The notes beneath the pieces are model-generated. The model was not told the DNA's origin. It did not search any database and worked only from the letters and a program-made list of their open reading frames with translations. Made by a program: the position numbers and the translations under genes. A stretch of DNA of 63,215 nucleotides from contig SVPU01000009.1 in the NCBI GenBank assembly GCA_015065685.1, forward strand, positions 1-63,215. The letters are read 5' to 3'. Positions within the stretch are counted from its first letter, which is position 1. Every line of letters starts with the position of its first letter. This DNA comes from Oscillospiraceae bacterium (lineage in GTDB: Bacteria > Bacillota > Clostridia > Oscillospirales > Acutalibacteraceae). Below, in pieces: positions 26,420 through 35,360 of this stretch.

Positions 26420-27100
26420 TTAAAGTAAATTTTCGAGTTCTGAAAGTTTCTTTATTTCATAGGTTATTTTATATTCTGTTTTTTTGTGATTTGGGTTAAA
26501 CCAGCAGGTATCAATATTTGAATTGATGCCGCCCAAAATATCAGAGCTAAGACTATCTCCAACAACCAACATTTTAGAGCGGTCCTTTTCGGGAATATTA
26601 TCTATAACATAATCAAAATATTCCTTTTCGGGCTTTTGGTGTCCCGCACTCTCGGAAACGAATATATCATCAAAATATTTTTCTATCCCTGAATTTTTAA
26701 TTCTTCTGTATTGTGTTGAAGCAAGGCCGTTTGTTGTGGCATAAAGCCGATAGCCCTTTGCGGTGAGATATTCGAGAATATCTATGGCACCGTCAATCTT
26801 AAAATACTGAACTGAAAGCTCATTTTTATAGTCTTCTGAAATAGCCGCGGTATCGGCTTTTTGATTAAAAAATTCGGCGAAGGTTCTAAAACGACCCTCA
26901 TATATTTCATTTTTTTCTATTTCGCCTTTTTCAAAACGCTCCCAATAGGTTTGGTTTATAGCGGAATATTTGGCGATAGCGGCCTCGTTGTGAGGTAGAC
27001 CGTGGTTTTTAAGCACAGTGCCAACCGCAACCTCTTCGGCTTTGGTAAAATCAAGCAAGGTGTTATCAATATCTAAAAAAAGGGATGTGTATTTTACCAT
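26420..27100 (-). CDS. YjjG-type HAD hydrolase (pyrimidine 5'-nucleotidase family)
   Basis: A 226-residue HAD phosphatase. Motif I is FLDIDNTLLDF (Asp10 and Asp12 region), motif II is ATTNGLA, motif III uses the Lys in GHQKPEKEYF, and motif IV is VVGDSLSSDILGG. The helical cap between motifs I and II and the overall length fit YjjG, which removes phosphate from dUMP, dTMP and other nucleotides. Last gene on the minus strand before the terminator; 19 bases from its upstream neighbour. Confidence 0.88.
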   Translation of the reverse strand: MVKYTSLFLDIDNTLLDFTKAEEVAVGTVLKNHGLPHNEAAIAKYSAINQTYWERFEKGEIEKNEIYEGRFRTFAEFFNQKADTAAISEDYKNELSVQYFKIDGAIDILEYLTAKGYRLYATTNGLASTQYRRIKNSGIEKYFDDIFVSESAGHQKPEKEYFDYVIDNIPEKDRSKMLVVGDSLSSDILGGINSNIDTCWFNPNHKKTEYKITYEIKKLSELENLL

Positions 27101-27119
27101 TTTTAACTCCCGTCAAATT

Positions 27120-27947
27120 TTATTTAAGGAATGAATATAAAAGCGACATAACAAGGGGAATTTCACTCACGGTTATGAGAATTATAATTCCGACAAAAAG
27201 CATACCGCCTGAAACTCCGCCTAATGAAATTAAGCCGAGATTATAATACCGTGAATCTTTAACAGAAGATTTAAAAGCATTTATTTTTTTTATGCAATGT
27301 TTCTTGTAAATGTAATAACCGTATAGTCCGCAAATAATTGAGGTGCCGAGTCCTGTTATACTTTCAATAAAATCCGCGAATTTTGAAGCAGGGGTTTCGG
27401 TGTTGTCGGACTCGAGAAATTCCTCAAGAGTAGTTAATGCACCTATATAATCGCCGTTTTTAAAACTATCCGCAGCCTTATCAAAAATTTCGGGGTTGGC
27501 GGTGGCGGTAAAAAATGAAGTTAGTATTATAATAACTGTGCCAACTATAGAAAGAATAACGGCGGGTTTATACATTTTGCGGTAGAAAAACCATAAAGCC
27601 GCGCCGATAGGACCCAAAAACAAACCTAAAACGGAGGCGGGCCAACACCAAGAAACTTTAGAATCGGAGACTTCCATTTTGCAGAATTTAGGTAAAATTT
27701 CATATTCCTTGCGACCAACAAAAAGCGCCACATCTTCTCTCGGAACACCATCAAATTCTTCAACGCAATCATAAAGGAAATATTTATTGCCAAACCTTTG
27801 TGCTTTTATGTAATCGTTGCTTTGGAAATCACTTTTAGGTGATGCTTTGGATTCCTCTTTTTCAAAGAGAGGAGTGCCGCAGTTTTTGCAATATTTATAA
27901 TCCTGTTCATTTTCTGTTCCGCATTCGTTACAAATATTTTTATTCAT
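27120..27947 (-). CDS. Zinc-ribbon membrane protein
   Basis: A 275-residue protein. A zinc ribbon CNECG...CKNCG occupies residues 6-24. A soluble linker follows, then about four membrane segments; LPKFCKMEVSDSKVSWCWPASVLGLFLGPIGAALWFFYRKMYKPAVIL resembles the DUF2628 membrane family and mirrors the corresponding block in the next gene upstream, so the two are paralogues that differ in their N-terminal zinc module. I chose the ATG at 27947, which has AAGGA eight bases upstream. Function unknown. Confidence 0.72.
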   Translation of the reverse strand: MNKNICNECGTENEQDYKYCKNCGTPLFEKEESKASPKSDFQSNDYIKAQRFGNKYFLYDCVEEFDGVPREDVALFVGRKEYEILPKFCKMEVSDSKVSWCWPASVLGLFLGPIGAALWFFYRKMYKPAVILSIVGTVIIILTSFFTATANPEIFDKAADSFKNGDYIGALTTLEEFLESDNTETPASKFADFIESITGLGTSIICGLYGYYIYKKHCIKKINAFKSSVKDSRYYNLGLISLGGVSGGMLFVGIIILITVSEIPLVMSLLYSFLK

Positions 27948-27960
27948 TTTCAAAATCCTT

Positions 27961-28890
27961 TCATAGAAGACTAAAAATTATAACCGGAAGATACTGTAAA
28001 GCAAAATATGAAAGCAAGAATATGAACATATCAACGCTGCCTTTTCTGCGGTAGTCAAATTCTATATCTTCGCTTTCGGCTTTAATCTTTTTAACCTTTT
28101 GAATAACATGATTGCGATATAAGGAATCGCCCTTAAGACCGCAAAATATGCGTATCGCCAATTCAGATATTGCGCTGAAAAAACATGCGGCTAATAAGAA
28201 TGGATTGATTTGCGGCATAACCTCATAAAGTCTTTTAACCATTTCTGTAGTGGATTCCAGGCCCAGAACACCGAGGTTATTTAAAGCCACTTGTAAAGGA
28301 AACGAAAATAGCACCACCGAAATAAGCAAAACTGCAGTTATAACGCCATTCTTGAACATTTTTCTTGAAAACATCCACTGTGCAGGGAATAAGAAAGCAA
28401 GCCAGTTCCACGAGGTTTTCTTGCCGTTTTGAAGCATAACAAACCTAGGGAGATAGCGCTGGGTGTTAACCGCAACAAATTTCTTAACATCGTTTGCTGT
28501 TACATTATCATCAAACTTATGATCTTCAGGCACGCCGCCTAACAAATCAAAAGAATTAAAATGCTCGTAATTCTTCAAGTTGGGAGTGCCGCATTTGGGG
28601 CACGCTTTAAGTGCACTGTCATAGTTTTCAGAACACATTTTACAAACGGTTGTATCAGAGTCTTGAGAATTGGTTTGTGCTTTTTCTTCCTCGGCAACTT
28701 CTTGTGTGGGCTCGGGTTTTGAGTATTCATTTTCGGTTCCGTGAAATTCCTCTAAAGCACAGTGGCCTAAGGCATTATAGCATTCTCTGTGATGAGGTGC
28801 CCCGCAAATTGGACAGTAAATAACATCGTCTTCTTCAAATAGATAGGACTTGCATCGTACACAATTTATGCCGTCTATTTGCTTACTCAT
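27961..28890 (-). CDS. RING-like zinc-finger and DUF2628-type membrane protein
   Basis: A 309-residue protein with two zinc modules: a prokaryotic RING-like finger at about 9-45 (CVRC, then CPICGAPHHRECY, then C) and a zinc ribbon near 83-102 (CKMCSENYDSALKACPKCG). After a linker, the motif LPRFVMLQNGKKTSWNWLAFLFPAQWMFSRKM leads into four to five membrane segments. The start overlaps the stop of the Nudix gene by four bases. Proteins like this are annotated in Clostridia only as zinc-ribbon or DUF2628 proteins. It may sense or bind a partner at the membrane; nothing in the sequence says what. Confidence 0.75.
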   Translation of the reverse strand: MSKQIDGINCVRCKSYLFEEDDVIYCPICGAPHHRECYNALGHCALEEFHGTENEYSKPEPTQEVAEEEKAQTNSQDSDTTVCKMCSENYDSALKACPKCGTPNLKNYEHFNSFDLLGGVPEDHKFDDNVTANDVKKFVAVNTQRYLPRFVMLQNGKKTSWNWLAFLFPAQWMFSRKMFKNGVITAVLLISVVLFSFPLQVALNNLGVLGLESTTEMVKRLYEVMPQINPFLLAACFFSAISELAIRIFCGLKGDSLYRNHVIQKVKKIKAESEDIEFDYRRKGSVDMFIFLLSYFALQYLPVIIFSLL

Positions 28891-29411
28891 GCTAACACAC
28901 CTCTGAAATTGCTGATTTTTTCGAAAACCCTTGAAAAATATTCGTTTCCGTAATTGTGGAAATTACCGTTTTTTATCATTTCTTTGAACTCTTGCTCGGT
29001 TACGAGCTTAACCTCTGATACCTCAGAAGCTTGAAGCTTTAAATTCTCTATCGGGGTATCGCAAACGGTGAACCATATATCTAACAAAGAATTACGCCTT
29101 TTAATGCGAAGAATTTTTTTGAGGGTTTCTTTTGTTGAAGAAATGCTGAGTTCCTCAAAAAGCTCGCGCTTGGCGGCTGAAAAAGAATCCTCTCCCGAAA
29201 TTGCGGCACCGCCTGTTGCGGCCCATTCGCCAGGCATATGCTTTTTTGTATCCGAACGGCGCTGAATTAAAAATCTTCCGTCCCTTGTCATTATCCAGAT
29301 ATGCACAACTAAATGATACTCGCCGCTACCGAGAAAATTTCTGCCGCGAAGGGTGGTTTTTCCGGTTGGAGTACCGTTTTCGTCAAGTATATCCCATTTT
29401 TCAGTTATCAT
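28887..29411 (-). CDS. Nudix hydrolase, IPP-isomerase-like subgroup
   Basis: A 174-residue protein with the opening EKWDILDENGTPTGKTTLRG and a Nudix box GAAISGEDSFSAAKRELFEELSI at about 68-90; the last Gly of the box is Ser. The lead-in HLVVHIWIMTRDGRFLIQRRS and HMPGEWAATGGA are typical of the subgroup related to isopentenyl diphosphate isomerase and YfcD. The isomerase itself needs further Cys and Glu residues that I do not see, so a pyrophosphatase is more likely. First gene of a minus-strand set with the two zinc-finger genes. Confidence 0.82.
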   Translation of the reverse strand: MITEKWDILDENGTPTGKTTLRGRNFLGSGEYHLVVHIWIMTRDGRFLIQRRSDTKKHMPGEWAATGGAAISGEDSFSAAKRELFEELSISSTKETLKKILRIKRRNSLLDIWFTVCDTPIENLKLQASEVSEVKLVTEQEFKEMIKNGNFHNYGNEYFSRVFEKISNFRGVLA

Positions 29412-29513
29412 ATTTTTATTACCTCGTCGGTTTTGTCATAAATAGTGTTTTTAATACTTATTAATCATTATAGCAATAATATTATTTTTTTTCAACATTT
29501 TCTGTGTTGGGTA

Positions 29514-29542
29514 TTGTAAAAAAATAAAAATTGTGTTAAAAT
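29514..29542 (+). promoter_or_regulatory. Promoter of SRP RNA
   Basis: TTGTAA, 17 bases, TAAAAT with TG one base before the -10. Confidence 0.65.
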
Positions 29543-29548
29543 CATATA

Positions 29549-29706
29549 AGATGAGTTTTGCGTATCGAAGTGTGCGAATGGGCAGGTCCTGTGCGACGGG
29601 GCGCTACGAACCATGTCAGGCGGGGAACCGAGCAGCATTAAGTAGTTTTCTCCGTGCGCCGCAGTCAATCGGTTCATTCGTACACTTGGATGCGCAAATT
29701 GTTTTT
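29549..29706 (+). ncRNA. ffs: Signal recognition particle RNA
   Basis: The conserved helix 8 core is present: GTCAGG, CGG, a GGAA tetraloop, CCG, then AGCAGC. The ends pair over more than 20 positions (TTTGCGTATC and GATGCGCAAA outermost), and the 3' arm runs into TTGTTTTTTATT. At about 150 bases it is longer than E. coli 4.5S RNA but shorter than the Bacillus RNA with its Alu domain, which I do not see here. Position directly before dnaX is the usual one in Firmicutes. End coordinates are good to a few bases. Confidence 0.92.
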
Positions 29707-29731
29707 TATTGAATTTTAATGAGGTGAAAAA

Positions 29732-31366
29732 ATGGCATATCAAGCGCTTTACAGAAAATATCGTCCACAAACATTTTCTGAGGTTTCGGGGCAAGAGCAT
29801 ATAACCGAAACACTCAAAAATGAGCTTGCGAGCGGCAAAACTGTTCACGCTTATCTTTTCACGGGAACAAGGGGAACGGGAAAAACCAGTTGTGCCAAAA
29901 TTTTGGCAAAGGCAATCAACTGCACCGCACATAAAAATGGCGACCCTTGCCTTGAGTGTGAAAGCTGCAAAAATATTGCGTCTGGCGAGAATACCGATAT
30001 TGTTGAGATTGATGCGGCTTCTAACAACAGTGTTGACAGTATTAGAGAGCTGCGAGACCTTATAAACTTTTCACCCGCCAATTCAAAATACCGCGTTTAT
30101 ATCATAGATGAGGTTCATATGCTGAGTATCAGTGCATTTAATGCGCTTCTTAAAACTCTCGAAGAACCGCCTGAGCATGTTATATTTATTTTGGCAACAA
30201 CCGAGGTGCACAAGCTTCCCGCAACAATTCTTTCGAGGTGCCAGCGATTTGATTTCAGAAGAATTGATAACGAGAAAATTTGCGAAAGATTGCAGTTTAT
30301 CGCAAAAGAAGAGGGGCTTTCCTTAACTGATGACGCAGCAACACTAATAGCTGCAGCAGCCGATGGCGGAATGCGAGATGCACTCTCAATTCTTGACCTT
30401 TGCGCTTCAAGCAGCAAGGAGATTGATGAAAATATAGTCGAAACCGTTTGTGCAATGGCGGGTAATGAATATCTTTTGGAAATGGCCGATTGCATTAAGG
30501 CTAAGGATACCGAAAAGGCTTTGATGCTTATTGATAGGCTACACAATTCCTCGGTTGATATGCAAAGGCTTCTTTCAGAGCTCACCGCGCATTATCGCGA
30601 CCTGATGATTGTTAAAACTGTTAAGGGTAAAAAGAAGCCTATAATCTGCTCGGCAGCCAAATTAAAGGCGCTTAATTCACAAGCAGAAAGCTATGATATA
30701 AGAGAGATAATGTATGCATTATCGGTTTTGAGCTCGGCATTTTCTGCTATGCAAACAGGCAACCGCAGATGCGAAATGGAAATGGCAATTATAAAAATGT
30801 GCAATCCATCTCTCTCGGCGGATATTGAAGCTCTGGAATTAAGAATAAGTGCGCTCGAAAAAGGAAATTTTGCTTCGGCACCGCCAAAGGTTGAAGAAAG
30901 AGCTGCCGAAGCGATAACCGAAGAGCCGGAAATTTCACAAGAGAATGAAAACGAAGATTACAATGAGGAAATTCCGCTTCCCACTGAAGAGGATTTGCCC
31001 CCTTCGGAGCCGACCGAAGACGCGACCGCTTCAAAAGAGCCGATAAGCGATGAGTTAACAGAGCTCTCAAGATGGAAAGAGGTGCTCTCAAGGCTCACGG
31101 TAGAATGTCCGCTTATTGCGGGCGTTTTAAAGGGCTCTAAGGCTTATACTAAAGGCGATTTTCTTCTTATCGATGCGCCAAATAGTCAATTCCGTTCGCT
31201 TATAAACAGCGGAAACGCTTATTATAAAAATAGCATCAGAAAAGCGGCTTTAAGTGTGCTCGGACATACCTATAAGCTGGGACCATATTCGCCCGAAAAG
31301 CCAAAGGATGAGACCGACCCACTAACACAGTTAGCTGAAAGACTTAAAAATTTTGAAATAAACTGA
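29732..31366 (+). CDS. dnaX: DNA polymerase III subunits gamma/tau
   Basis: A 544-residue clamp-loader subunit. Walker A GTRGTGKTS, zinc-binding Cys residues in CTAHKNGDPCLECESC, Walker B VYIIDEVHMLS and the SRC arginine-finger motif in TILSRCQRF are intact. After about residue 370 there is an acidic linker rich in Glu and Pro, then a short C-terminal tau region. No internal frameshift slip site is obvious. It heads dnaX-ybaB-recR. Confidence 0.95.
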   Translation: MAYQALYRKYRPQTFSEVSGQEHITETLKNELASGKTVHAYLFTGTRGTGKTSCAKILAKAINCTAHKNGDPCLECESCKNIASGENTDIVEIDAASNNSVDSIRELRDLINFSPANSKYRVYIIDEVHMLSISAFNALLKTLEEPPEHVIFILATTEVHKLPATILSRCQRFDFRRIDNEKICERLQFIAKEEGLSLTDDAATLIAAAADGGMRDALSILDLCASSSKEIDENIVETVCAMAGNEYLLEMADCIKAKDTEKALMLIDRLHNSSVDMQRLLSELTAHYRDLMIVKTVKGKKKPIICSAAKLKALNSQAESYDIREIMYALSVLSSAFSAMQTGNRRCEMEMAIIKMCNPSLSADIEALELRISALEKGNFASAPPKVEERAAEAITEEPEISQENENEDYNEEIPLPTEEDLPPSEPTEDATASKEPISDELTELSRWKEVLSRLTVECPLIAGVLKGSKAYTKGDFLLIDAPNSQFRSLINSGNAYYKNSIRKAALSVLGHTYKLGPYSPEKPKDETDPLTQLAERLKNFEIN

Positions 31367-31385
31367 TTTTAAGGAGATATAAAAA

Positions 31386-31727
31386 ATGAAGGTTAGAATT
31401 CCTAATTCCGGCGGACCGGGAAATATGAATCAAATGCTCAAAACCGCTCAGAAAATGCAGGCAGATATGGCAGCACTACAAGAAGACCTCGAAAACCGCG
31501 AATTCACTGCCACCTCAGGCGGCGGTATGGTAGAGGTTACGGTTGATGGCAAGCATCTTATAAAGAGCATAAAAATAAATCCCGATGCAGTTGACCCTGA
31601 TGATGCCGAGATGCTCGAAGATTTAATTACAGTTGCTGTTAATGAAGCAATAACAAACGCAATAAAAACCTCAGAGGAGGAAATGGGCGCTATAACCGGC
31701 GGACTTAATATGCCGGGGCTCTTTTAA
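31386..31727 (+). CDS. ybaB: YbaB/EbfC nucleoid-associated protein
   Basis: A 113-residue protein with the family order: MNQMLKTAQKMQADMAALQEDLE coiled helix, then the beta-sheet segment FTATSGGGMVEVTVDGK, then the EMLEDLITVAVNEAITNA helix. It binds DNA as a dimer and is encoded between dnaX and recR in most bacteria, as here. Confidence 0.94.
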   Translation: MKVRIPNSGGPGNMNQMLKTAQKMQADMAALQEDLENREFTATSGGGMVEVTVDGKHLIKSIKINPDAVDPDDAEMLEDLITVAVNEAITNAIKTSEEEMGAITGGLNMPGLF

Positions 31728-31732
31728 AAGGA

Positions 31733-32332
31733 ATGGCTAATAATATTATACCCTTAACCGAGCTTATTTCTCAGTTCGAGCGGTTGCCCGGTATTGGCAA
31801 AAAAACCGCACAAAGATTGGCTTATAATATTTTGGAACAACCCGAGGAATATGCCCAAAGGTTTGCAGATGCGCTCGTTAATGCGCGAAAGAAAATTCAT
31901 TTTTGCAAGGTTTGCCAAGCATTAACAGATAGGGAAACCTGTCTTATCTGTGATGATGCTTCGCGCGATAAATCGGTGGTTTGCGTAGTTGCAGAGCCAC
32001 GCGATGTAATGGCTTTTGAGCGCACACGCGAATTTAAAGGCGTTTATCACGTGCTTCACGGTGTTATTTCTCCGCTTGATGGCATTGGCCCTGAGCAGTT
32101 GCACATAAAAGAGCTTATGGCTCGCTTATCTTCGGGCGAAATTAAGGAGATAATTATGGCAACAAACCCAACTGTTGAGGGTGAGGCTACCGCAAGCTAT
32201 ATTTCGAGACTTGTGAAGCCGATGGGGGTTAAGGTTACCCGCTTGGCTTACGGTATACCCGTAGGAAGCGACCTTGAATATGCCGATGAATTCACCTTAG
32301 CTAGAGCACTTCAAGGCAGAAACGAAATTTAG
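31733..32332 (+). CDS. recR: Recombination mediator RecR
   Basis: A 199-residue protein acting with RecF and RecO in loading RecA at gaps. It has the N-terminal HhH (FERLPGIGKKTAQRLAY), a four-Cys zinc finger (CKVCQALTDRETCLIC) and a Toprim domain (VVAEPRDVMAFERT, then MATNPTVEGEATASYI). Starts five bases after the ybaB stop. Confidence 0.95.
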   Translation: MANNIIPLTELISQFERLPGIGKKTAQRLAYNILEQPEEYAQRFADALVNARKKIHFCKVCQALTDRETCLICDDASRDKSVVCVVAEPRDVMAFERTREFKGVYHVLHGVISPLDGIGPEQLHIKELMARLSSGEIKEIIMATNPTVEGEATASYISRLVKPMGVKVTRLAYGIPVGSDLEYADEFTLARALQGRNEI

Positions 32333-32341
32333 GAGCAATTT

Positions 32342-32560
32342 ATGACACAGGAAAAAATTGACAGAATAAACTTTCTTGCCCGAAAGCAAAAAGCTGAAGG
32401 GCTTACCGAAGAAGAAAAGCAAGAGCAGTTTATTTTAAGACGAGAATATATTGAAAGCTATAAAGCTTCTCTTATAGCTCAGTTGGATAACACATATATT
32501 GTTGAGCCTGACGGAACAAAAAGAAAGGTAACAAGAAAAGGTGAAAATACTACTAACTGA
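32342..32560 (+). CDS. DUF896 (YnzC-like) small protein
   Basis: A 72-residue protein with the family pattern IDRINFLARKQKAEGLTEEEKQEQ and LRREYIESYKASL, two helices forming a hairpin. The Bacillus relative YnzC is SOS-associated; the function is not established. AGGAGC precedes the ATG. Its last 20 bases overlap the start of the next gene. Confidence 0.88.
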   Translation: MTQEKIDRINFLARKQKAEGLTEEEKQEQFILRREYIESYKASLIAQLDNTYIVEPDGTKRKVTRKGENTTN

Positions 32561-33494
32561 TGTTGCAACCGTTGTTTCAAATAACGATTTATCCTTAGAT
32601 ATTTTTACAAACTTTGGCGAGACAGTGGAATATGCAAACATCACTCACGAAGAGCTTTTAGAGGCTGTGAGTGATGTGGATATTATTTTGTGCAATAAAA
32701 CAGTTATTAACCGCGAGATAATGAATGCGGCAAAAAACTTGAAATATATAGGCACATTTGCAACGGGATATAATAACATTGATATAGATGCGGCAAGAGA
32801 GAAGGGAATAACCGTTTTAAATGCGGCTGAATATTCAACCAATGCAGTAGCACAGCAAGTAATTGCTTACATTTTATTGCATTACACTAAAATCAGTAAT
32901 TACGATGCCTTTGTGAAAGAGGGCGGTTGGAAAAAATCTCTTTTGTTTTCGCCACTGGTTTTCGCAACAGATGAGGTTTTTGGTAAAACGCTCGGCATTG
33001 TGGGTTATGGCAGCATTGGTAAAGCGGTCGAAAAGGCAGCACTAGGACTTGGAATGAAGGTTTTGGTTTACACACGAACACCGAAACCTAACGGAGTTAC
33101 CGAATTTGTGAGTTTTGAAGAACTATTGAGCCGCAGTGATGTTTTAACGTTGCATTGTCCTTTGAACGAGCAAAGTGCTAATTTGATGAACTGTGAAACC
33201 TTTGCTAAGATGAAGGATGGAGCGTTTTTTATCAACACTGCCCGCGGAGGCGTTGTGGTTGAAGCGCATTTGCTCGAGGCGTTACAAAGCGGAAAGCTTT
33301 CGGGCGCGGCAATCGATGTTTTAACAAAAGAACCGATGAGTGAAGAGTGCTTTTTGCAAAATGTACCCAATTTAATCATCACACCGCATACTGCTTGGGC
33401 ACCGCTTACAACCAGAAAAAGACTTGTTGATTTGGTTGCTAACAACCTAAGAGCGTTTTTAAACGGTGAAGAAGTAAATAATTTAGCTAAATAA
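32541..33494 (+). CDS. D-2-hydroxyacid dehydrogenase
   Basis: A 317-residue NAD-dependent dehydrogenase. The nucleotide-binding loop is GIVGYGSIGKAV (about 148-159). Catalytic residues follow the family order: Arg in NTARGGVV near 235, Glu in the DVLTKEP region near 261 and His in ITPHTAWA near 283. The ITPHTAWAP form and TGYNNID near residue 74 fit glycerate/hydroxypyruvate-type enzymes, but the substrate is not fixed by sequence. The GTG start overlaps the DUF896 end, with AAAGG sites upstream. Confidence 0.85.
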   Translation: MKILLTDVATVVSNNDLSLDIFTNFGETVEYANITHEELLEAVSDVDIILCNKTVINREIMNAAKNLKYIGTFATGYNNIDIDAAREKGITVLNAAEYSTNAVAQQVIAYILLHYTKISNYDAFVKEGGWKKSLLFSPLVFATDEVFGKTLGIVGYGSIGKAVEKAALGLGMKVLVYTRTPKPNGVTEFVSFEELLSRSDVLTLHCPLNEQSANLMNCETFAKMKDGAFFINTARGGVVVEAHLLEALQSGKLSGAAIDVLTKEPMSEECFLQNVPNLIITPHTAWAPLTTRKRLVDLVANNLRAFLNGEEVNNLAK

Positions 33495-33509
33495 GAGAAG
33501 GGGAAGTTT

Positions 33510-35033
33510 ATGTTTTCAAGGCTTAAGGGAATTGGACTATTTGGAATAGATTCATATCCGATTGATATTGAAGCCGATGTGTCAACAGGGCTTCCCGCTT
33601 TTGATATAGTGGGCCTTCCGGACACGGCGGTAAAGGAATCGAGAGACAGAGTGCGCTCTGCCATAAAGAATAGCGGACTAAAATTCCCAATGGGAAGAAT
33701 AACCGTGAATTTGGCCCCGGCTGACAGAAAAAAAGAGGGCTCGGTTTATGATTTGCCCGTTTTACTCGCGATTTTAAAGGCTTCGGGACAGTTAAAAGCA
33801 GAACTCGAAGATTCTATAGCTGTGGGTGAGGTTTCACTTGATGGTAAAATCAGAGCGGTTAACGGAATTATAGCTATTGCGATTACCGCCCGACAAAACG
33901 GCATAAAAAATATCTTTGTGCCTGTGCAAAACGCAGCAGAAGCAGCTATTATTGAGGGAATCAATATTTACGGTGTTGATAGCGTTACTGAGCTTTTACA
34001 GCACCTTAACGGTTCTCGGTTAATTGAAAAAACAGAGAATAGGAAAATTGATGAAAAAAGGTTAATCGATTTTCCCGATTTCAGCGATGTTAAGGGACAA
34101 ATTATTCCTAAAAAAGCGTTAGAAGTTGCGGCTGCAGGTGGGCATAATATTCTGCTAATCGGCCCACCCGGTGCGGGTAAGAGTATGCTTGCAAAGCGTT
34201 TGCCCGGAATTTTGCCCGAGATGACCTTCGAAGAATCGATTGAAGCCACAAAAATCCATTCGGTTGCGGGAACTTTAAATAAAAATCATCCGCTTATAAC
34301 CGAGCGGCCCTTCCGTTCGCCTCATCATACTGTTTCTGTTGCAGGTGTTGCGGGAGGAGGCACTGTGCCAAAACCGGGTGAAATATCACTCGCGCATAAC
34401 GGCGTTTTGTTTTTAGATGAATTACCCGAATTCAAAAGAGATGTTATGGAGGCGTTAAGGCAACCGCTTGAGGATGGAAAGGTAACGATTTCGCGTGTTG
34501 CAGGGTCGCTTACATATCCTAGTTCAATAATGCTTGTTGCGGCAATGAATCCTTGTCCTTGCGGATTTTTCGGTCATCCAACAAAGCAATGTATTTGTTC
34601 TCAAAATGCGGTGCACAAATATCTTAACAGAATTTCAGGGCCTATGCTTGACAGACTCGATTTGCATGTTGAAGTGCCGCCAGTGGATTATGCTGCTTTA
34701 AGCGCCGAAACCAAAGAAGAAAGCTCGGCTCAAATAAGAGAGAGAGTGAACAAAGCTCGCAAGATTCAAACCGAGCGTTATAAGGGCACGGGTATCACCT
34801 GCAACGCAAGACTTACGCCCGCAATGCTTAAAAAATACTGTATTATGACCGATGAAGCCAAGAAATATCTCGAGCTGTCTTTCGAGAGGCTTGGAATGTC
34901 TGCCCGAGCGTACGACAGAATTTTAAAGGTTTCAAGAACTGTTGCAGACCTTGCGGGACACGAAAAAATTGAGAAAAATGATATTTTCTCAGCAATCTCC
35001 TTTAGAAGTCTTGATAGAAAGTATTGGAGTTAA
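33510..35033 (+). CDS. comM: YifB/ComM family Mg-chelatase-like AAA ATPase
   Basis: A 507-residue protein. The N-terminal Lon-protease-like domain (DIVGLPDTAVKESRDRVRSAI, inactive in this family) is followed by an AAA+ domain with Walker A GPPGAGKSM and Walker B VLFLDELPEF, a CPCGFFGHPTKQCICS cysteine cluster and a C-terminal helical domain. ComM promotes branch migration during natural transformation in Vibrio; clostridial copies are little studied. It closes the plus-strand run before a bidirectional terminator. Confidence 0.92.
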   Translation: MFSRLKGIGLFGIDSYPIDIEADVSTGLPAFDIVGLPDTAVKESRDRVRSAIKNSGLKFPMGRITVNLAPADRKKEGSVYDLPVLLAILKASGQLKAELEDSIAVGEVSLDGKIRAVNGIIAIAITARQNGIKNIFVPVQNAAEAAIIEGINIYGVDSVTELLQHLNGSRLIEKTENRKIDEKRLIDFPDFSDVKGQIIPKKALEVAAAGGHNILLIGPPGAGKSMLAKRLPGILPEMTFEESIEATKIHSVAGTLNKNHPLITERPFRSPHHTVSVAGVAGGGTVPKPGEISLAHNGVLFLDELPEFKRDVMEALRQPLEDGKVTISRVAGSLTYPSSIMLVAAMNPCPCGFFGHPTKQCICSQNAVHKYLNRISGPMLDRLDLHVEVPPVDYAALSAETKEESSAQIRERVNKARKIQTERYKGTGITCNARLTPAMLKKYCIMTDEAKKYLELSFERLGMSARAYDRILKVSRTVADLAGHEKIEKNDIFSAISFRSLDRKYWS

Positions 35034-35053
35034 AGATAAAAAAATAGGGATAC

Positions 35054-35084
35054 AAAAAGCCACCTTTAAAGGTGGCTTTTAATT
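35054..35084. terminator. Bidirectional terminator
   Basis: AAAAAGCCACCTTT pairs with AAAGGTGGCTTTT, followed by AATTTT. It lies between converging comM and the TrpR-like gene. Confidence 0.85.
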
Positions 35085-35360
35085 TTACTTTAAATATGTT
35101 GTATAACCTTTGCCGTATTTAGTGCACCGCGAAACTCGGGAAAGGGTTGCGGTTGAAATATCACAAGCTTCAGTTACCTGCTGATAAGTCTTGCCCTCAA
35201 GCAACAGCTTTGCAGCTTTAATTCTTTGAGCCATTTGTTCAATCTCTTTAACGGTACAAAGGTCTTCAAATAGAATTTTACAGTCTTGCTTTGTTTTGAG
35301 TGATGAAATAAGCTCAAACAGTTCATCAATCATTTTTTCATCAGCTTTTTTATTAACCAT
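35085..35360 (-). CDS. YerC/YecD TrpR-related DNA-binding protein
   Basis: A 91-residue helix-turn-helix protein of the TrpR superfamily, YerC/YecD group: FEDLCTVKEIEQMAQRIKAAKLLLEGKTYQQVTEACDISTATLSRV, where the last part is the recognition helix, then KYGKGY. The ATG at 35360 overlaps the end of the ATPase gene in another frame, so it is translationally coupled to the amino-acid importer. It may regulate that operon; its effector is unknown. Confidence 0.87.
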   Translation of the reverse strand: MVNKKADEKMIDELFELISSLKTKQDCKILFEDLCTVKEIEQMAQRIKAAKLLLEGKTYQQVTEACDISTATLSRVSRCTKYGKGYTTYLK

